64,000 nucleotides of DNA from contig CAZPFQ010000001.1 of NCBI GenBank assembly GCA_964585885.1, forward strand, positions 62,001 to 126,000, in the 5' to 3' direction. Below, piece after piece: positions 33,826 through 41,280 of this stretch; the first letter of the stretch is position 1; every line of letters starts with the position of its first letter. The notes under the pieces are model-generated. The model searched no databases, had not been told where the DNA came from, and worked only from the letters and a program-made list of their open reading frames with translations. This DNA is from 2-01-FULL-49-22 sp964585885. GTDB taxonomy: Bacteria; Patescibacteriota; Saccharimonadia; Saccharimonadales; UBA10212. The translations under genes and the position numbers were made by a program.

Positions 33826-34497
33826 CTAGTTATCGTAGATGTTGATATTTCGTCTGGTATAGTCAACACGCCCGGCGTTAGGGTTTGGCACAAGATTTAC
33901 GAGCTCCGGCATTGCCACATGACTCTGGATGGTGCTTCCTTTAACTAATCCCATCTGGTACAGTCGATTTATAATGGCGTTTTTTTGAGTTATAAAGTTG
34001 TGTTTACCGCTAGCTACCATATAATCTTCGTCCGGCAATGGGTTTTGCATTATGGATGAACGGTGTTCAAAGCTAGCCTTGGTCTGGTCTTCTGAATATT
34101 TGTCGTCAAGTGTCCGCTTATCACGTCTCTGAGTTCGGGCAAAAGCGTTTTCAGCGTCTACCTGGAGCCAGATTAGAAGATACTCGGCGTGGTGCTTTTT
34201 TGCAAAATCGCGCATTTTTTTCCTGTGTGAAACGCGCGATAAATTTACATCATAGACTACACTAACTCCCGATTTTAGAAACTCTTCCGTTAAGTAATTC
34301 ATCAAGTGTGTGACTACGGCATTCTCTTGGTTGTCGTGTCGCGGTCGGCTAAAAAGTTCGTGTCTAATTCTGTCGGCGCTAACTCTGGCAACTTGCAAGA
34401 CGTCTTCTAAATTACGGGCAACATAACTCTTGCCAGAGCCTGGAAAGCCATACAAGCATATGAGCACGGGTTTATTTAACTCGATTTTGTTCATCAC
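33826..34497 (-). CDS. P-loop kinase-like ATPase
   Basis: 223 aa. Walker A GFPGSGKS (17-24), an early Asp-Arg pair in VSADRIRHELF, VVYDVNLSRVSHRKKM (strand 3) and a LID-like Arg-rich segment ARTQRRDKRTLD. This is the layout of zeta-toxin/chloramphenicol phosphotransferase-like and polynucleotide-kinase-like P-loop kinases. No antitoxin gene is adjacent, so a toxin role is not supported. Substrate unknown. It lies 21 bases upstream of the metallopeptidase and probably shares its transcript. Confidence 0.8.
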   Translation of the reverse strand: MMNKIELNKPVLICLYGFPGSGKSYVARNLEDVLQVARVSADRIRHELFSRPRHDNQENAVVTHLMNYLTEEFLKSGVSVVYDVNLSRVSHRKKMRDFAKKHHAEYLLIWLQVDAENAFARTQRRDKRTLDDKYSEDQTKASFEHRSSIMQNPLPDEDYMVASGKHNFITQKNAIINRLYQMGLVKGSTIQSHVAMPELVNLVPNPNAGRVDYTRRNINIYDN

Positions 34498-34556
34498 AAT
34501 GATACTAACACCGTTTATCGGTAACTGAAAAGGTGCAAGTACTCCTATAATTAGCT

Positions 34557-34634
34557 TGGCAGGAGTGGAGGGAATCGAACCCCCGACCTTCGGTTTTGGA
34601 GACCGACGCTCTAGCCAGCTGAGCTACACTCCTT
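34557..34634 (-). tRNA. tRNA-Trp (anticodon CCA)
   Basis: Minus strand. Acceptor AGGAGTG/CACTCCT; D arm GCTCAGCTGGCTAGAGC; anticodon stem TCGGT/ACCGA with loop CTCCAAA, anticodon CCA; T arm GGGGGTTCGATTCCC; discriminator G and encoded CCA ending at 34557. Confidence 0.96.
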
Positions 34635-34672
34635 TAGCTACATCTTAAAATAACAGAAACTATATCTATAAA

Positions 34673-34876
34673 CTAGCGCCGTGCGGGCACTACGTTCCGA
34701 CCGAGGTTCTTCTTAGTTTCAATTTGCTTGGCGTTCACTCTCTTAACCGGGCAGTATTTCCTAAGTTCCACTTTGTCGGGTGTATTCATAGTGTTCTTAG
34801 TCGTGTAATAGTGGCGTTGCTTACACGCCTGACACGTTAAACCGACTAATTTTCGTTTATCGCTTTTTTTGGCCAT
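34673..34876 (-). CDS. rpmG: 50S ribosomal protein L33, three-cysteine form
   Basis: 67 aa from the ATG at 34874-34876 (MAKKSDKRKLVGLTCQ); the open frame extends 12 codons upstream without merit. The zinc ribbon is incomplete: Cys15 and Cys18 (TCQAC) and Cys42 (KYCPVK) are present, but the fourth position is K45. A 15-residue basic tail extends beyond the usual end. Sits between tRNA-Thr and tRNA-Trp upstream of secE, an old bacterial arrangement. Confidence 0.93.
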   Translation of the reverse strand: MAKKSDKRKLVGLTCQACKQRHYYTTKNTMNTPDKVELRKYCPVKRVNAKQIETKKNLGRNVVPARR

Positions 34877-34913
34877 CCCGATGATTCTACCAGCTGCTAC
34901 ATGGTTATACAAA

Positions 34914-34988
34914 TGGAGCCGACGACGAGGATTGAACTCGTGACCCCCTCCTTACCATGGAGGTGCTCTACCACTGAGCTACGTCGGC
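34914..34988 (-). tRNA. tRNA-Thr (anticodon GGU)
   Basis: Minus strand. Acceptor GCCGACG/CGTCGGC; D arm GCTCAGTGGTAGAGC; anticodon stem CTCC/GGAG with loop ATGGTAA, anticodon GGT; T arm with GAGTTCAATCCTC; discriminator T and encoded CCA ending at 34914. Confidence 0.95.
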
Positions 34989-35027
34989 GAGTATTTAACA
35001 GATGTATTGTACTAGAAATCCGTATAT

Positions 35028-36068
35028 CTAAGAAGTAGCCGAAAGGCTGATGGCTTTCTCGACTTTTTCTATAGCGTCGTGTACATTCTTTGCCTCAAAT
35101 TTAGCGCCAGCCGCCGGTTTGTGGCCCCCACCACCGAGGCTGTTGGCAATTGCCGAAACATCTTTTGTCCCGCTCAGTGCACGCAGCGAAACCGAATAGT
35201 AATTCTCCCCCTGGATTGTATTTTTATAGACAATAAAGCCCCATGTGCGTCCTCCGATATTGCGGATATATTCGTCTAGGAAACTGCCGACGGGACGCTG
35301 GAGATCAATTTGCCTGCTGCCGTCATTTATCCACCCTGCAACTGTCTCATCCTTAAGATAACTATATGTGTAGTCTTTGCCATGCATGGTGTTGCTGGCT
35401 AGTTCACTTAGTATCTGCATATCCCCGTCCTGGAAGCGATAGAGCTGGTTTTTTATATTCTCAATGACAGCCCCGGCTTCAACAAGCTCGGACGCTAGCG
35501 AAAATACCTCTTTGTGAGTTCCGTCTTTCATATAGACAAACCCGCCTGTATCAGAAAATAGCCCAGCCATGGTGGTCTGTGCGTAGCCCTTGGGCTTTTT
35601 TAAATTCATTACTTTAAATAGAATCTGGTATACGTTTTGTACAGTCGCGGGGCAGTTATCGTTGATGTATATGTCGGCATTGTCACGCCCGGCCTCTTCG
35701 TGGTGGTCTATCAATACTGACTTTAATGAGTTTTGCGCTACATAATCACGTACCTGCTGTCCATCGTGACGACTAGCGCGTTCATAGCTGTTCCCGTCAA
35801 GTAAAATGAACAAATCCGGGCTGTTCTTCTTAAGCGTCTGCAAAATAGGCTTTATTATTATTTGACTATAGCCATCAAGAAAGTCGAGCTCAGTCGGTTC
35901 TTCTTCAAGGACCATGGTTACTCTTTTTTTTGGGTAGTTCAGTCTGAGCGCTGAACCCAATAGCAGTATTGAGCTAACAGCATCGGTATCTGGCGAGATA
36001 TGAGAAGTAACAAGTATATTATCAGCCGCCGCAATGAGCTCCTCCAGCGGTTGTATCTTGGTATCCAT
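35028..36068 (-). CDS. DHH/DHHA1 phosphoesterase (NrnA-like), second copy
   Basis: 346 aa. HISPDTDAVSSILLL (metal-binding motif 1), ILLDGNSYER, LIDHHEEAG (DHH motif) and the DHHA1 end SLGGGGHKPAAGAKF are present. Only distantly similar to the paralogue at 19678-20700. Probably a Mn2+-dependent oligoribonuclease or nucleotide phosphatase; the substrate is not decided by sequence. A TATAGT box lies eight bases before the ATG, and tRNA genes are divergent upstream. Confidence 0.88.
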   Translation of the reverse strand: MDTKIQPLEELIAAADNILVTSHISPDTDAVSSILLLGSALRLNYPKKRVTMVLEEEPTELDFLDGYSQIIIKPILQTLKKNSPDLFILLDGNSYERASRHDGQQVRDYVAQNSLKSVLIDHHEEAGRDNADIYINDNCPATVQNVYQILFKVMNLKKPKGYAQTTMAGLFSDTGGFVYMKDGTHKEVFSLASELVEAGAVIENIKNQLYRFQDGDMQILSELASNTMHGKDYTYSYLKDETVAGWINDGSRQIDLQRPVGSFLDEYIRNIGGRTWGFIVYKNTIQGENYYSVSLRALSGTKDVSAIANSLGGGGHKPAAGAKFEAKNVHDAIEKVEKAISLSATS

Positions 36069-36076
36069 TCAGCCAT

Positions 36077-36082
36077 ACTATA
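36077..36082 (-). promoter_or_regulatory. -10 box of a leaderless promoter for the DHH gene
   Basis: Minus strand TATAGT with eight bases to the ATG at 36068. Confidence 0.4.
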
Positions 36083-36094
36083 CCACGAGCTCGA

Positions 36095-36123
36095 TTGTCG
36101 CTTATCTGTTATTTTGCTACAAT
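36095..36123 (+). promoter_or_regulatory. Promoter of the tRNA-Thr/tRNA-Tyr pair
   Basis: TTGTCG (36095-36100), 17 bases, TACAAT (36118-36123), ending 17 bases before the first tRNA. Confidence 0.5.
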
Positions 36124-36140
36124 AACAGAGGTCAAGACGA

Positions 36141-36217
36141 GCCGACGTAGCTCAGCTGGTCAGAGCGGCTGTTTTGTAAACAGCGGGTCAGCGGTTCGAA
36201 TCCGCTCGTCGGCTCCA
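36141..36217 (+). tRNA. tRNA-Thr (anticodon UGU)
   Basis: Acceptor GCCGACG/CGTCGGC; D arm GCTCAGCTGGTCAGAGC; anticodon stem GCTGT/ACAGC with loop TTTGTAA, anticodon TGT; T arm GCGGTTCGAATCCGC; discriminator T, encoded CCA. Its acceptor stem equals that of the GGU isoacceptor at 34914-34988. Confidence 0.96.
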
Positions 36218-36221
36218 AGAC

Positions 36222-36307
36222 GCTGGGGTAGTGAAGCGGTCAAACACGACTGACTGTAAATCAGTTGGCATTCGCCTTCGGGGGTTCGAATCCCTCCCCC
36301 AGCACCA
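36222..36307 (+). tRNA. tRNA-Tyr (anticodon GUA)
   Basis: 86 bases with a long variable arm. Acceptor GCTGGGG/CCCCAGC; anticodon stem ACTGA/TCAGT with loop CTGTAAA, anticodon GTA; T arm GGGGGTTCGAATCCCTC; discriminator A and encoded CCA. Four bases after tRNA-Thr. Confidence 0.96.
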
Positions 36308-36312
36308 TTGGC

Positions 36313-36332
36313 TACTAAAAAAAGTTTTAGTA
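36313..36332. terminator. AT-rich hairpin after tRNA-Tyr
   Basis: TACTAAAA and TTTTAGTA form an eight-base perfect inverted repeat with a four-base loop, between tRNA-Tyr and the end of the converging TPR gene. The A and T runs would allow weak termination in either direction. Confidence 0.35.
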
Positions 36333-36375
36333 CTGCATCCACGGCCTAGAGCTCATATTCCTCCCGGAATAAAAC

Positions 36376-37029
36376 CTAAACGACAACGCGTCGTGGCCGC
36401 AAGATTCGCTTAGAGTTTGAAGGCGCTTTAGCCGATCGGGTCATTTTACGCCGGATTTTGCCGGCCTCTTCTTGCATTCCCCGTGTTTCGTAAGCGCTCG
36501 CGAGTAGATTATACGTCTCCTGGGTGGGCTCTAATTCAGCTGCTGTCTCAAGTTCTTGGAGAAGCATTTTATCATTGCCAAGTTTTTCTTGGACTTTGGC
36601 GTATGCAATATGCCGTGCGGCCAATCCGTCCTCCAGCTTTAGTGCCTGCTCAAAGGCTGTGGCTGCTTTTTGGTAGTTTTCGGTCTCGTAATAAATTAAG
36701 CCTAAGTTGTGTAAGCTCGATGCACTAGGTTCAATGCTACTGGCAATTTCGAAACAATCAATGGCGTCACGATACTCACGCTGTTTGGCATAAAGGATCC
36801 CTAGTCTGTTGTAGGCAGCAGCGTTCTTTTCGTCGATCTTTAAGATAGTCAGCAGGGCTTTCTCAGCGCGTAAGAAGCGATTTTCTCGCATTCCATGGTG
36901 GGCAATTTCCCATAAGCGGTTGAGGCGTGTACCAAGCCTGTGTGGAGTTAAGGCTGTCTCATGCTCAATATAACGGCTGTGTCTATACACAAACGCTGCA
37001 AGAATCATCAAAAGTACTAAAGCGTACAT
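36376..37029 (-). CDS. Membrane-anchored TPR-repeat protein
   Basis: 217 aa. N-terminal hydrophobic helix (about 2-15), then at least four tetratricopeptide repeats from about residue 50 (AAAYNRLGILYAKQREYRDA; SLHNLGLIYYETENYQKAA; ETYNLLASAYETRGMQEEA). A basic tail closes the protein. TPR repeats bind partner proteins; no enzymatic domain is present. It lies downstream of holB, with a TATAAT box 12 bases before the ATG. The partner is unknown. Confidence 0.85.
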   Translation of the reverse strand: MYALVLLMILAAFVYRHSRYIEHETALTPHRLGTRLNRLWEIAHHGMRENRFLRAEKALLTILKIDEKNAAAYNRLGILYAKQREYRDAIDCFEIASSIEPSASSLHNLGLIYYETENYQKAATAFEQALKLEDGLAARHIAYAKVQEKLGNDKMLLQELETAAELEPTQETYNLLASAYETRGMQEEAGKIRRKMTRSAKAPSNSKRILRPRRVVV

Positions 37030-37060
37030 GATACGGCAGTAATTATAGCAAACACTAGCC

Positions 37061-37948
37061 CTAGATGTTCAGCTCGTTCGCCAGCCTCAAGTTCAGGAGT
37101 CGAAGGCTAACATTGAATTTCAGATCTTCCGAGGTAGAGATAACAACTTTCCTGGCCATGAGTAGGGATTTAGCCTGTCTGGATCTGTCTCTTTCTATGG
37201 CCAAATGGTGCAATGTAGAGAGCACTCTAGACAAAATCTCTAAAAACTGTGCGTATATTTCTTTGTCTTTTGACAAAATCTCAAGGAAGTTCAACCGCTC
37301 AAATTGCGATGAGCCAAGAAAATCTTTTGCCCGAGCTACCTGTTCTTTTAGCGGATGCGTAGAACTATCAATAAGAATAGCCGACATTAGCTCAAAACTT
37401 CCTTCACTCAGAAGCCAGGCTTCTCGGAGCTCCTGCTTAGTACGAGTGCCATTAAATTGAAGTTCTGCCTGTTCCCAGCTAAGTGTGTCTACTCGCAGCT
37501 TTTGACAGCGTGATGCGACCGTCGGAAGTATGCCTCTAAGCCCACCCACTGCTAACAGGAATATAGTTTGGGGACTGGGCTCTTCTAGGGCCTTTAAGAG
37601 TGCATTCTGAGCTTCCAGGCTCATTGTCTGCGCCTGATTAATAATCACTAACCTGTAAAGAGTAGTGCTGGAAGCTATTTTTAATTTCATAAACGATACT
37701 ATCTGGCGTACTGAGTCGATAGATATATCTTGCTTTTCAGTCGGGCGATCAATATACAGCACGATGGGGTGGTTTCTAACATCGCTACCTTGCTCTAACT
37801 TCAAAATCTCTTTGGTTATATATTCTGCTGTGGCGGTAGCATCGAGAATTGTGGAGCCGACAATTAACAGAGCATGCGACGGGTTCTTGATGAATGACTC
37901 AATACTTCGATTACTCTTAGAGTCTGTTAAATGCGCGCCGCTACTCAT
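37061..37948 (-). CDS. holB: DNA polymerase III delta-prime-like clamp-loader subunit
   Basis: 295 aa. AAA+ fold without a usable Walker A (the loop reads VGSTILDATATAE), as expected for the non-hydrolysing delta-prime. RLVIINQAQTMSLEAQNALLK, ALEEPSPQTIFLLA and TVASRCQKL (with the SRC arginine-finger motif) identify it. No zinc-binding Cys cluster. The start overlaps the pseudouridine synthase stop by 4 bases. With DnaX this provides two of the three core clamp-loader subunits; delta is not in the window. Confidence 0.9.
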   Translation of the reverse strand: MSSGAHLTDSKSNRSIESFIKNPSHALLIVGSTILDATATAEYITKEILKLEQGSDVRNHPIVLYIDRPTEKQDISIDSVRQIVSFMKLKIASSTTLYRLVIINQAQTMSLEAQNALLKALEEPSPQTIFLLAVGGLRGILPTVASRCQKLRVDTLSWEQAELQFNGTRTKQELREAWLLSEGSFELMSAILIDSSTHPLKEQVARAKDFLGSSQFERLNFLEILSKDKEIYAQFLEILSRVLSTLHHLAIERDRSRQAKSLLMARKVVISTSEDLKFNVSLRLLNLRLANELNI

Positions 37949-38802
37949 GAGATAAGTTCATTAAACTGTTCAGGCAATGGGGCCGTGAAACAACTCTTTT
38001 TTCCTCCGGGGAGGTCGAGAGTTAGCGAAGCGGCATGCAGAAACATTCTTGGTCCAGAATGACCATAGATATTATCTCCGGAGACAGGATGTCCTATATA
38101 TGCTAGATGAACTCGTATCTGGTGTGTGCGACCCGTCTCTGGCGTGATTTCTAGCAGGCTATTGCCGCCTGCTTCTTTTAATACCTTATACTTTGTCCTT
38201 GCGGACTTACCCTCTGGGCTAACTTTGAATGTCTGTGGTTTTTTTTGGTTACGCGCTATTGGCGCGTCAATTATAGCCTCCCTAGGTAAGGGAGTGCCCT
38301 CTACAATCGCCACATATTTTTTATCCGTTTTCCTCTCTGAAAACTGTTTCTGCAGATGCTTGAGGGAATTTTTGTTCTTCGCTGTAATAATCACACCGCT
38401 GGTGCCGCGATCTAGCCGGTGGACGATTCCGGCACGGTTTCCAGTGAGTTCTCTATCGAGCTTAGGTTTGATAAAACTAGCGACTGTAGCTTCGGTGTTC
38501 AGCGCTCCTTTTGAATGAGTCAGAACTCCAGCCGGTTTATTGAGTACAAGCACGTCCTTGTCGCTGTGAATCAGCGGTATGTCGATTTCGGGCGGATCAA
38601 TAAACAAAATCTTATCATCTACTTCCAACACATCACCAAGCCTAGTCTTGTAAGCTCCCTTAACAGGCTTATTGTTTAAGAGTACTTTTTTAGCGCCGAA
38701 CAAGCCTTCCAGTGAGGATCGGCTAAACTCTGGGTATTGTTCTGATATAAAAATATCACTCCGTGTGCCAGCAGATTCCCGGCCGACTTTGAATTTTGCC
38801 AT
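37945..38802 (-). CDS. RluA-family pseudouridine synthase
   Basis: 285 aa. N-terminal S4 RNA-binding domain (about 14-70, RSSLEGLFGAKKVLLNNKP), then the catalytic domain with GIVHRLDRGTSGVII, whose Asp in HRLDR is the nucleophile, and the conserved ETGRTHQIRVHLAYIGHPV and GDNIYG. Probably RluD-like, modifying 23S rRNA, but the target uridine cannot be read from sequence. Ends within holB; begins one base after trpS. Confidence 0.93.
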   Translation of the reverse strand: MAKFKVGRESAGTRSDIFISEQYPEFSRSSLEGLFGAKKVLLNNKPVKGAYKTRLGDVLEVDDKILFIDPPEIDIPLIHSDKDVLVLNKPAGVLTHSKGALNTEATVASFIKPKLDRELTGNRAGIVHRLDRGTSGVIITAKNKNSLKHLQKQFSERKTDKKYVAIVEGTPLPREAIIDAPIARNQKKPQTFKVSPEGKSARTKYKVLKEAGGNSLLEITPETGRTHQIRVHLAYIGHPVSGDNIYGHSGPRMFLHAASLTLDLPGGKKSCFTAPLPEQFNELIS

Positions 38803-38803
38803 C

Positions 38804-39835
38804 TCAGCCCTTAGGCCTTAAACCCACCGCCTTTTGTACTCGTTCCAAAGTGGCATTAGCCTCTATTACCACAGATTTTTCGTCGGCTTCGAGTTTTGAG
38901 AGCACTTTTTTAGGATCAACTTTCTTTATCTGCTCCTGAAGCACTGTTAAGAAATCCGATACTGTTGTTGCCACTGTCTGTTTAAGCTCTCCGTAATTGC
39001 TCTTGCCTTCCCAGCGTGATTTGATCTGATCATGGTCTTGTCCGCTCAAGAGAGCTTCGATTTGCAACAGGTTTGTTATTCCGGGTTGATTTTGCCAATC
39101 GTAATTAATACTGGCTTTGGAATCGGTGGTAGCATTTTTGATCTTCTCAGCAGCTTGTTTGGGGCCGTCGCTAAGCAAAACGGTACCAGCAGCATCATCT
39201 GATGATTTGCTCATCTTTTTTTCTGGGTTCCGCAGTGAACGGATTCTTACCGGCTCTTTTCGCCCAACAAACTTGGCCTGAGTCTCATTGTCTTCTGGTA
39301 CTACAAACAAATTACCGAACTTTGCATTAACACGAATTGCCAGATCACGCGTAAATTCTACGTGTTGACGTTGGTCTTCGCCGACAGGTACCCACTTAGC
39401 ACCGTATAGTAAAATGTCAGCCGCCATAAGCACTGGGTAATTGAATAGACCTACGCCAACTGATGCTTGCTTGGAGCCTTTTTCCTTGAATTCAGACATC
39501 CGGCTTAGCTGTCCCATGTTTGTGAAACAATCGAGTATCCAGGTCAATTCAGAGTGGGCCGGTATGTAGCTCTGACGGTATATGAAGGTATTTGTTTGTT
39601 CTATGTCTAGTCCGGCGGCCACGAATACGCCCAAGTTGTCGAGGCTTTGTGCATATAGTTTGTCGTGGTCTACCGGAGTTGTAAAGCTGTGCAGATCCGG
39701 GATAAACATATTGAGCTGGTAGTCATCGGCGTGTTTTTTTTGGAGCTCGACCATTGGCATGATGGCTCCCAAATAGTTGCCAAGATGAAACTCGTCGTTG
39801 GAGCGCAGACCCGTTAGTATCACCTCTTTAGTCAT
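38804..39835 (-). CDS. trpS: Tryptophanyl-tRNA synthetase
   Basis: 343 aa from ATG at 39833-39835. A TTG three codons earlier overlaps the TATAAT box, so the ATG is preferred. Class I synthetase: HIGH-like FHLGNYLG, IPDLHSFT, QASVGVGLFNYPVLMAADIL, GEDQRQHVE and KMSKSSDD. Usual length. First gene of trpS-rluA-type-holB-TPR. Its tRNA-Trp is at 34557-34634. Confidence 0.96.
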   Translation of the reverse strand: MTKEVILTGLRSNDEFHLGNYLGAIMPMVELQKKHADDYQLNMFIPDLHSFTTPVDHDKLYAQSLDNLGVFVAAGLDIEQTNTFIYRQSYIPAHSELTWILDCFTNMGQLSRMSEFKEKGSKQASVGVGLFNYPVLMAADILLYGAKWVPVGEDQRQHVEFTRDLAIRVNAKFGNLFVVPEDNETQAKFVGRKEPVRIRSLRNPEKKMSKSSDDAAGTVLLSDGPKQAAEKIKNATTDSKASINYDWQNQPGITNLLQIEALLSGQDHDQIKSRWEGKSNYGELKQTVATTVSDFLTVLQEQIKKVDPKKVLSKLEADEKSVVIEANATLERVQKAVGLRPKG

Positions 39836-39843
39836 TGGTTCCA

Positions 39844-39849
39844 ATTATA
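39844..39849 (-). promoter_or_regulatory. -10 box of a leaderless promoter for trpS
   Basis: Minus strand TATAAT with eight bases to the ATG at 39835. Its overlap with the alternative TTG start argues for the ATG. Confidence 0.5.
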
Positions 39850-39878
39850 GACTATTTTAAATGTCGCCGAGCGAAGCG

Positions 39879-40280
39879 TTAGCGCTTTGTGTATTGTTGT
39901 TTCTTGCGAGCCCCGCGCCGACCGAATTTTTTACGTTCTTTCTCTCTTGGGTCGCGACCAAGTAGGCCAGCTCTTTTCAGGGTGCCTTTGTAATCGTCGT
40001 TTTGCTGAACTAGAGATTTTGCAACCCCTAGCCGAATTGCGTCAACTTGGCTGGCGTGTCCGCCACCCAATACCTTTACACTGACCGAGTATTTTCCCGG
40101 ATCAAGTTCTAACACATTGAATGGTTTGAATAACTCACTTTGCAAGTACTTACTAGATGCTAGGTAATCCGATGCAGGCTTTTCATTGATTATAAAAGCG
40201 CCGGCTTTAGTCATCAGGCGGACTCGAGCTGTTGCACTCTTACGACGCCCCAGCCCGTAGTAGTAGTTATCTTGTGCCAT
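39879..40280 (-). CDS. rpsI: 30S ribosomal protein S9
   Basis: 133 aa, standard. YYGLGRRKSATARVRL start, VLGGGHASQVDAIRLGVAKSL in the middle, and the basic C-terminal tail GARKKQQYTKR that reaches the P-site tRNA anticodon. Last gene of the ribosomal superoperon, five bases after rplM. Confidence 0.98.
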   Translation of the reverse strand: MAQDNYYYGLGRRKSATARVRLMTKAGAFIINEKPASDYLASSKYLQSELFKPFNVLELDPGKYSVSVKVLGGGHASQVDAIRLGVAKSLVQQNDDYKGTLKRAGLLGRDPREKERKKFGRRGARKKQQYTKR

Positions 40281-40285
40281 GATTA

Positions 40286-40732
40286 TTATTTGCTTCCTTT
40301 GTTGAGTGAAACCGCCACTGGAGCCTGTCCTTGATGGCTATGCTCGCTAGAACCGAATACCTTAAGCCTCCGCAAGCGTCCATCACGCAGCTTGTTCACG
40401 GGTAACATCCCCCTGACGGCAGTTCGGATTACTTTCTCGGGGTTTTGGGCCATAGCTTCGGCCATTGTTTTTTGCTTTAAACCCCCAGGATATCCACTAT
40501 GGCGATAATATATTTTTTTGTCGGTTTTAGCGCCGGTAATTTTTAGCATTGAGCTGTTAATAATAACCACAAAGTCACCATCATCGACGTGAGGAGTTAA
40601 CGTAGGCTTATCTTTTCCTATAAGTAGTCGGGCAGCCACTGTTGCTACGCGTCCAAGAGTTGCTTCTGAAGCGTCCAGTAAATACCAGTTACGCTTAACC
40701 AAGGCTGGTTTGTGTACATAAGTTCGGCTCAT
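40286..40732 (-). CDS. rplM: 50S ribosomal protein L13
   Basis: 148 aa. WYLLDASEATLGRVATVAA, GDFVVIINS, KKIYYRHSGYPGGLK and AVRGMLPVNKLRD are the usual L13 blocks. Binds 23S rRNA early in assembly. The start overlaps the rplQ stop by 4 bases, and rpsI follows, the usual L13-S9 pair. Confidence 0.98.
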   Translation of the reverse strand: MSRTYVHKPALVKRNWYLLDASEATLGRVATVAARLLIGKDKPTLTPHVDDGDFVVIINSSMLKITGAKTDKKIYYRHSGYPGGLKQKTMAEAMAQNPEKVIRTAVRGMLPVNKLRDGRLRRLKVFGSSEHSHQGQAPVAVSLNKGSK

Positions 40733-41277
40733 CGGTTACCTCTTATTCCAGTCCGCTTAGACACCTGAGCTTGACCCGAGCGCTTTGAAGCTACAACCTT
40801 GGTATTTTGTTCAGATTTAGCGCTTGCTTGTGGTTTGGCATCGACTTGAGTTTTCTGGGAACCATCCTTGGCTATTTTGGGGCTTTCTGGTTGTGCGGTT
40901 TTTTTCGTCTTTACTTCCTCTACAAAGCTGACTCTAGCTAGTTGGGCACCATCGCCACTCCTGGATATCGTCCGCTTAACCCTCGTATAGCCACCTGGAC
41001 GACCAGAAAACTTAGGAGCTACCTCATCTATCAATCTGTGGGCTGTTTCGGCTGACGGCAAGCGACTGATTATCTGGCGTCTAGTGCTAAGACTGCCTTT
41101 ACCCCTGAGTGAAAGACCGATTAGACGTTCGGTGTAACGAGCTACAGCCTTGGCCTTGGGTACCGTCGTTTCAATTGATCCGTTTATAATCAAAGACTCC
41201 GATAGTGATTTAAGTAACGCGCCTCGCTGGTCCCGAGTACGATGAAACTTAGCTGAACTAGAGGTAGTCTTGGACAT
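40729..41277 (-). CDS. rplQ: 50S ribosomal protein L17 with C-terminal extension
   Basis: 182 aa against about 117-130. The core (FHRTRDQRGALLKSLSESL, KAKAVARYTERLI, GGYTRVKRTISRSGDGA) ends at about residue 122. The last 60 residues are a Lys/Gln/Ser/Ala-rich low-complexity tail. Follows rpoA by three bases. The tail may lie on the ribosome surface; its role is unknown. Confidence 0.96.
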   Translation of the reverse strand: MSKTTSSSAKFHRTRDQRGALLKSLSESLIINGSIETTVPKAKAVARYTERLIGLSLRGKGSLSTRRQIISRLPSAETAHRLIDEVAPKFSGRPGGYTRVKRTISRSGDGAQLARVSFVEEVKTKKTAQPESPKIAKDGSQKTQVDAKPQASAKSEQNTKVVASKRSGQAQVSKRTGIRGNR

Positions 41278-41280
41278 CTT

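Noticed and set aside
33826..34497. P-loop kinase as a zeta-type toxin of a toxin-antitoxin pair
   Set aside because: No small antitoxin-like gene is adjacent; neighbours are a tRNA and a peptidase gene.
36160..36342. 60-codon minus-strand open frame containing GGGIRTPEG and ERIRTADP
   Set aside because: It reads antisense through tRNA-Thr and tRNA-Tyr; such peptides are well-known spurious translations of tRNA genes.
37061..37948. Loss of Walker A in holB as an unusual feature
   Set aside because: Delta-prime subunits normally lack a functional P-loop, so this is expected.
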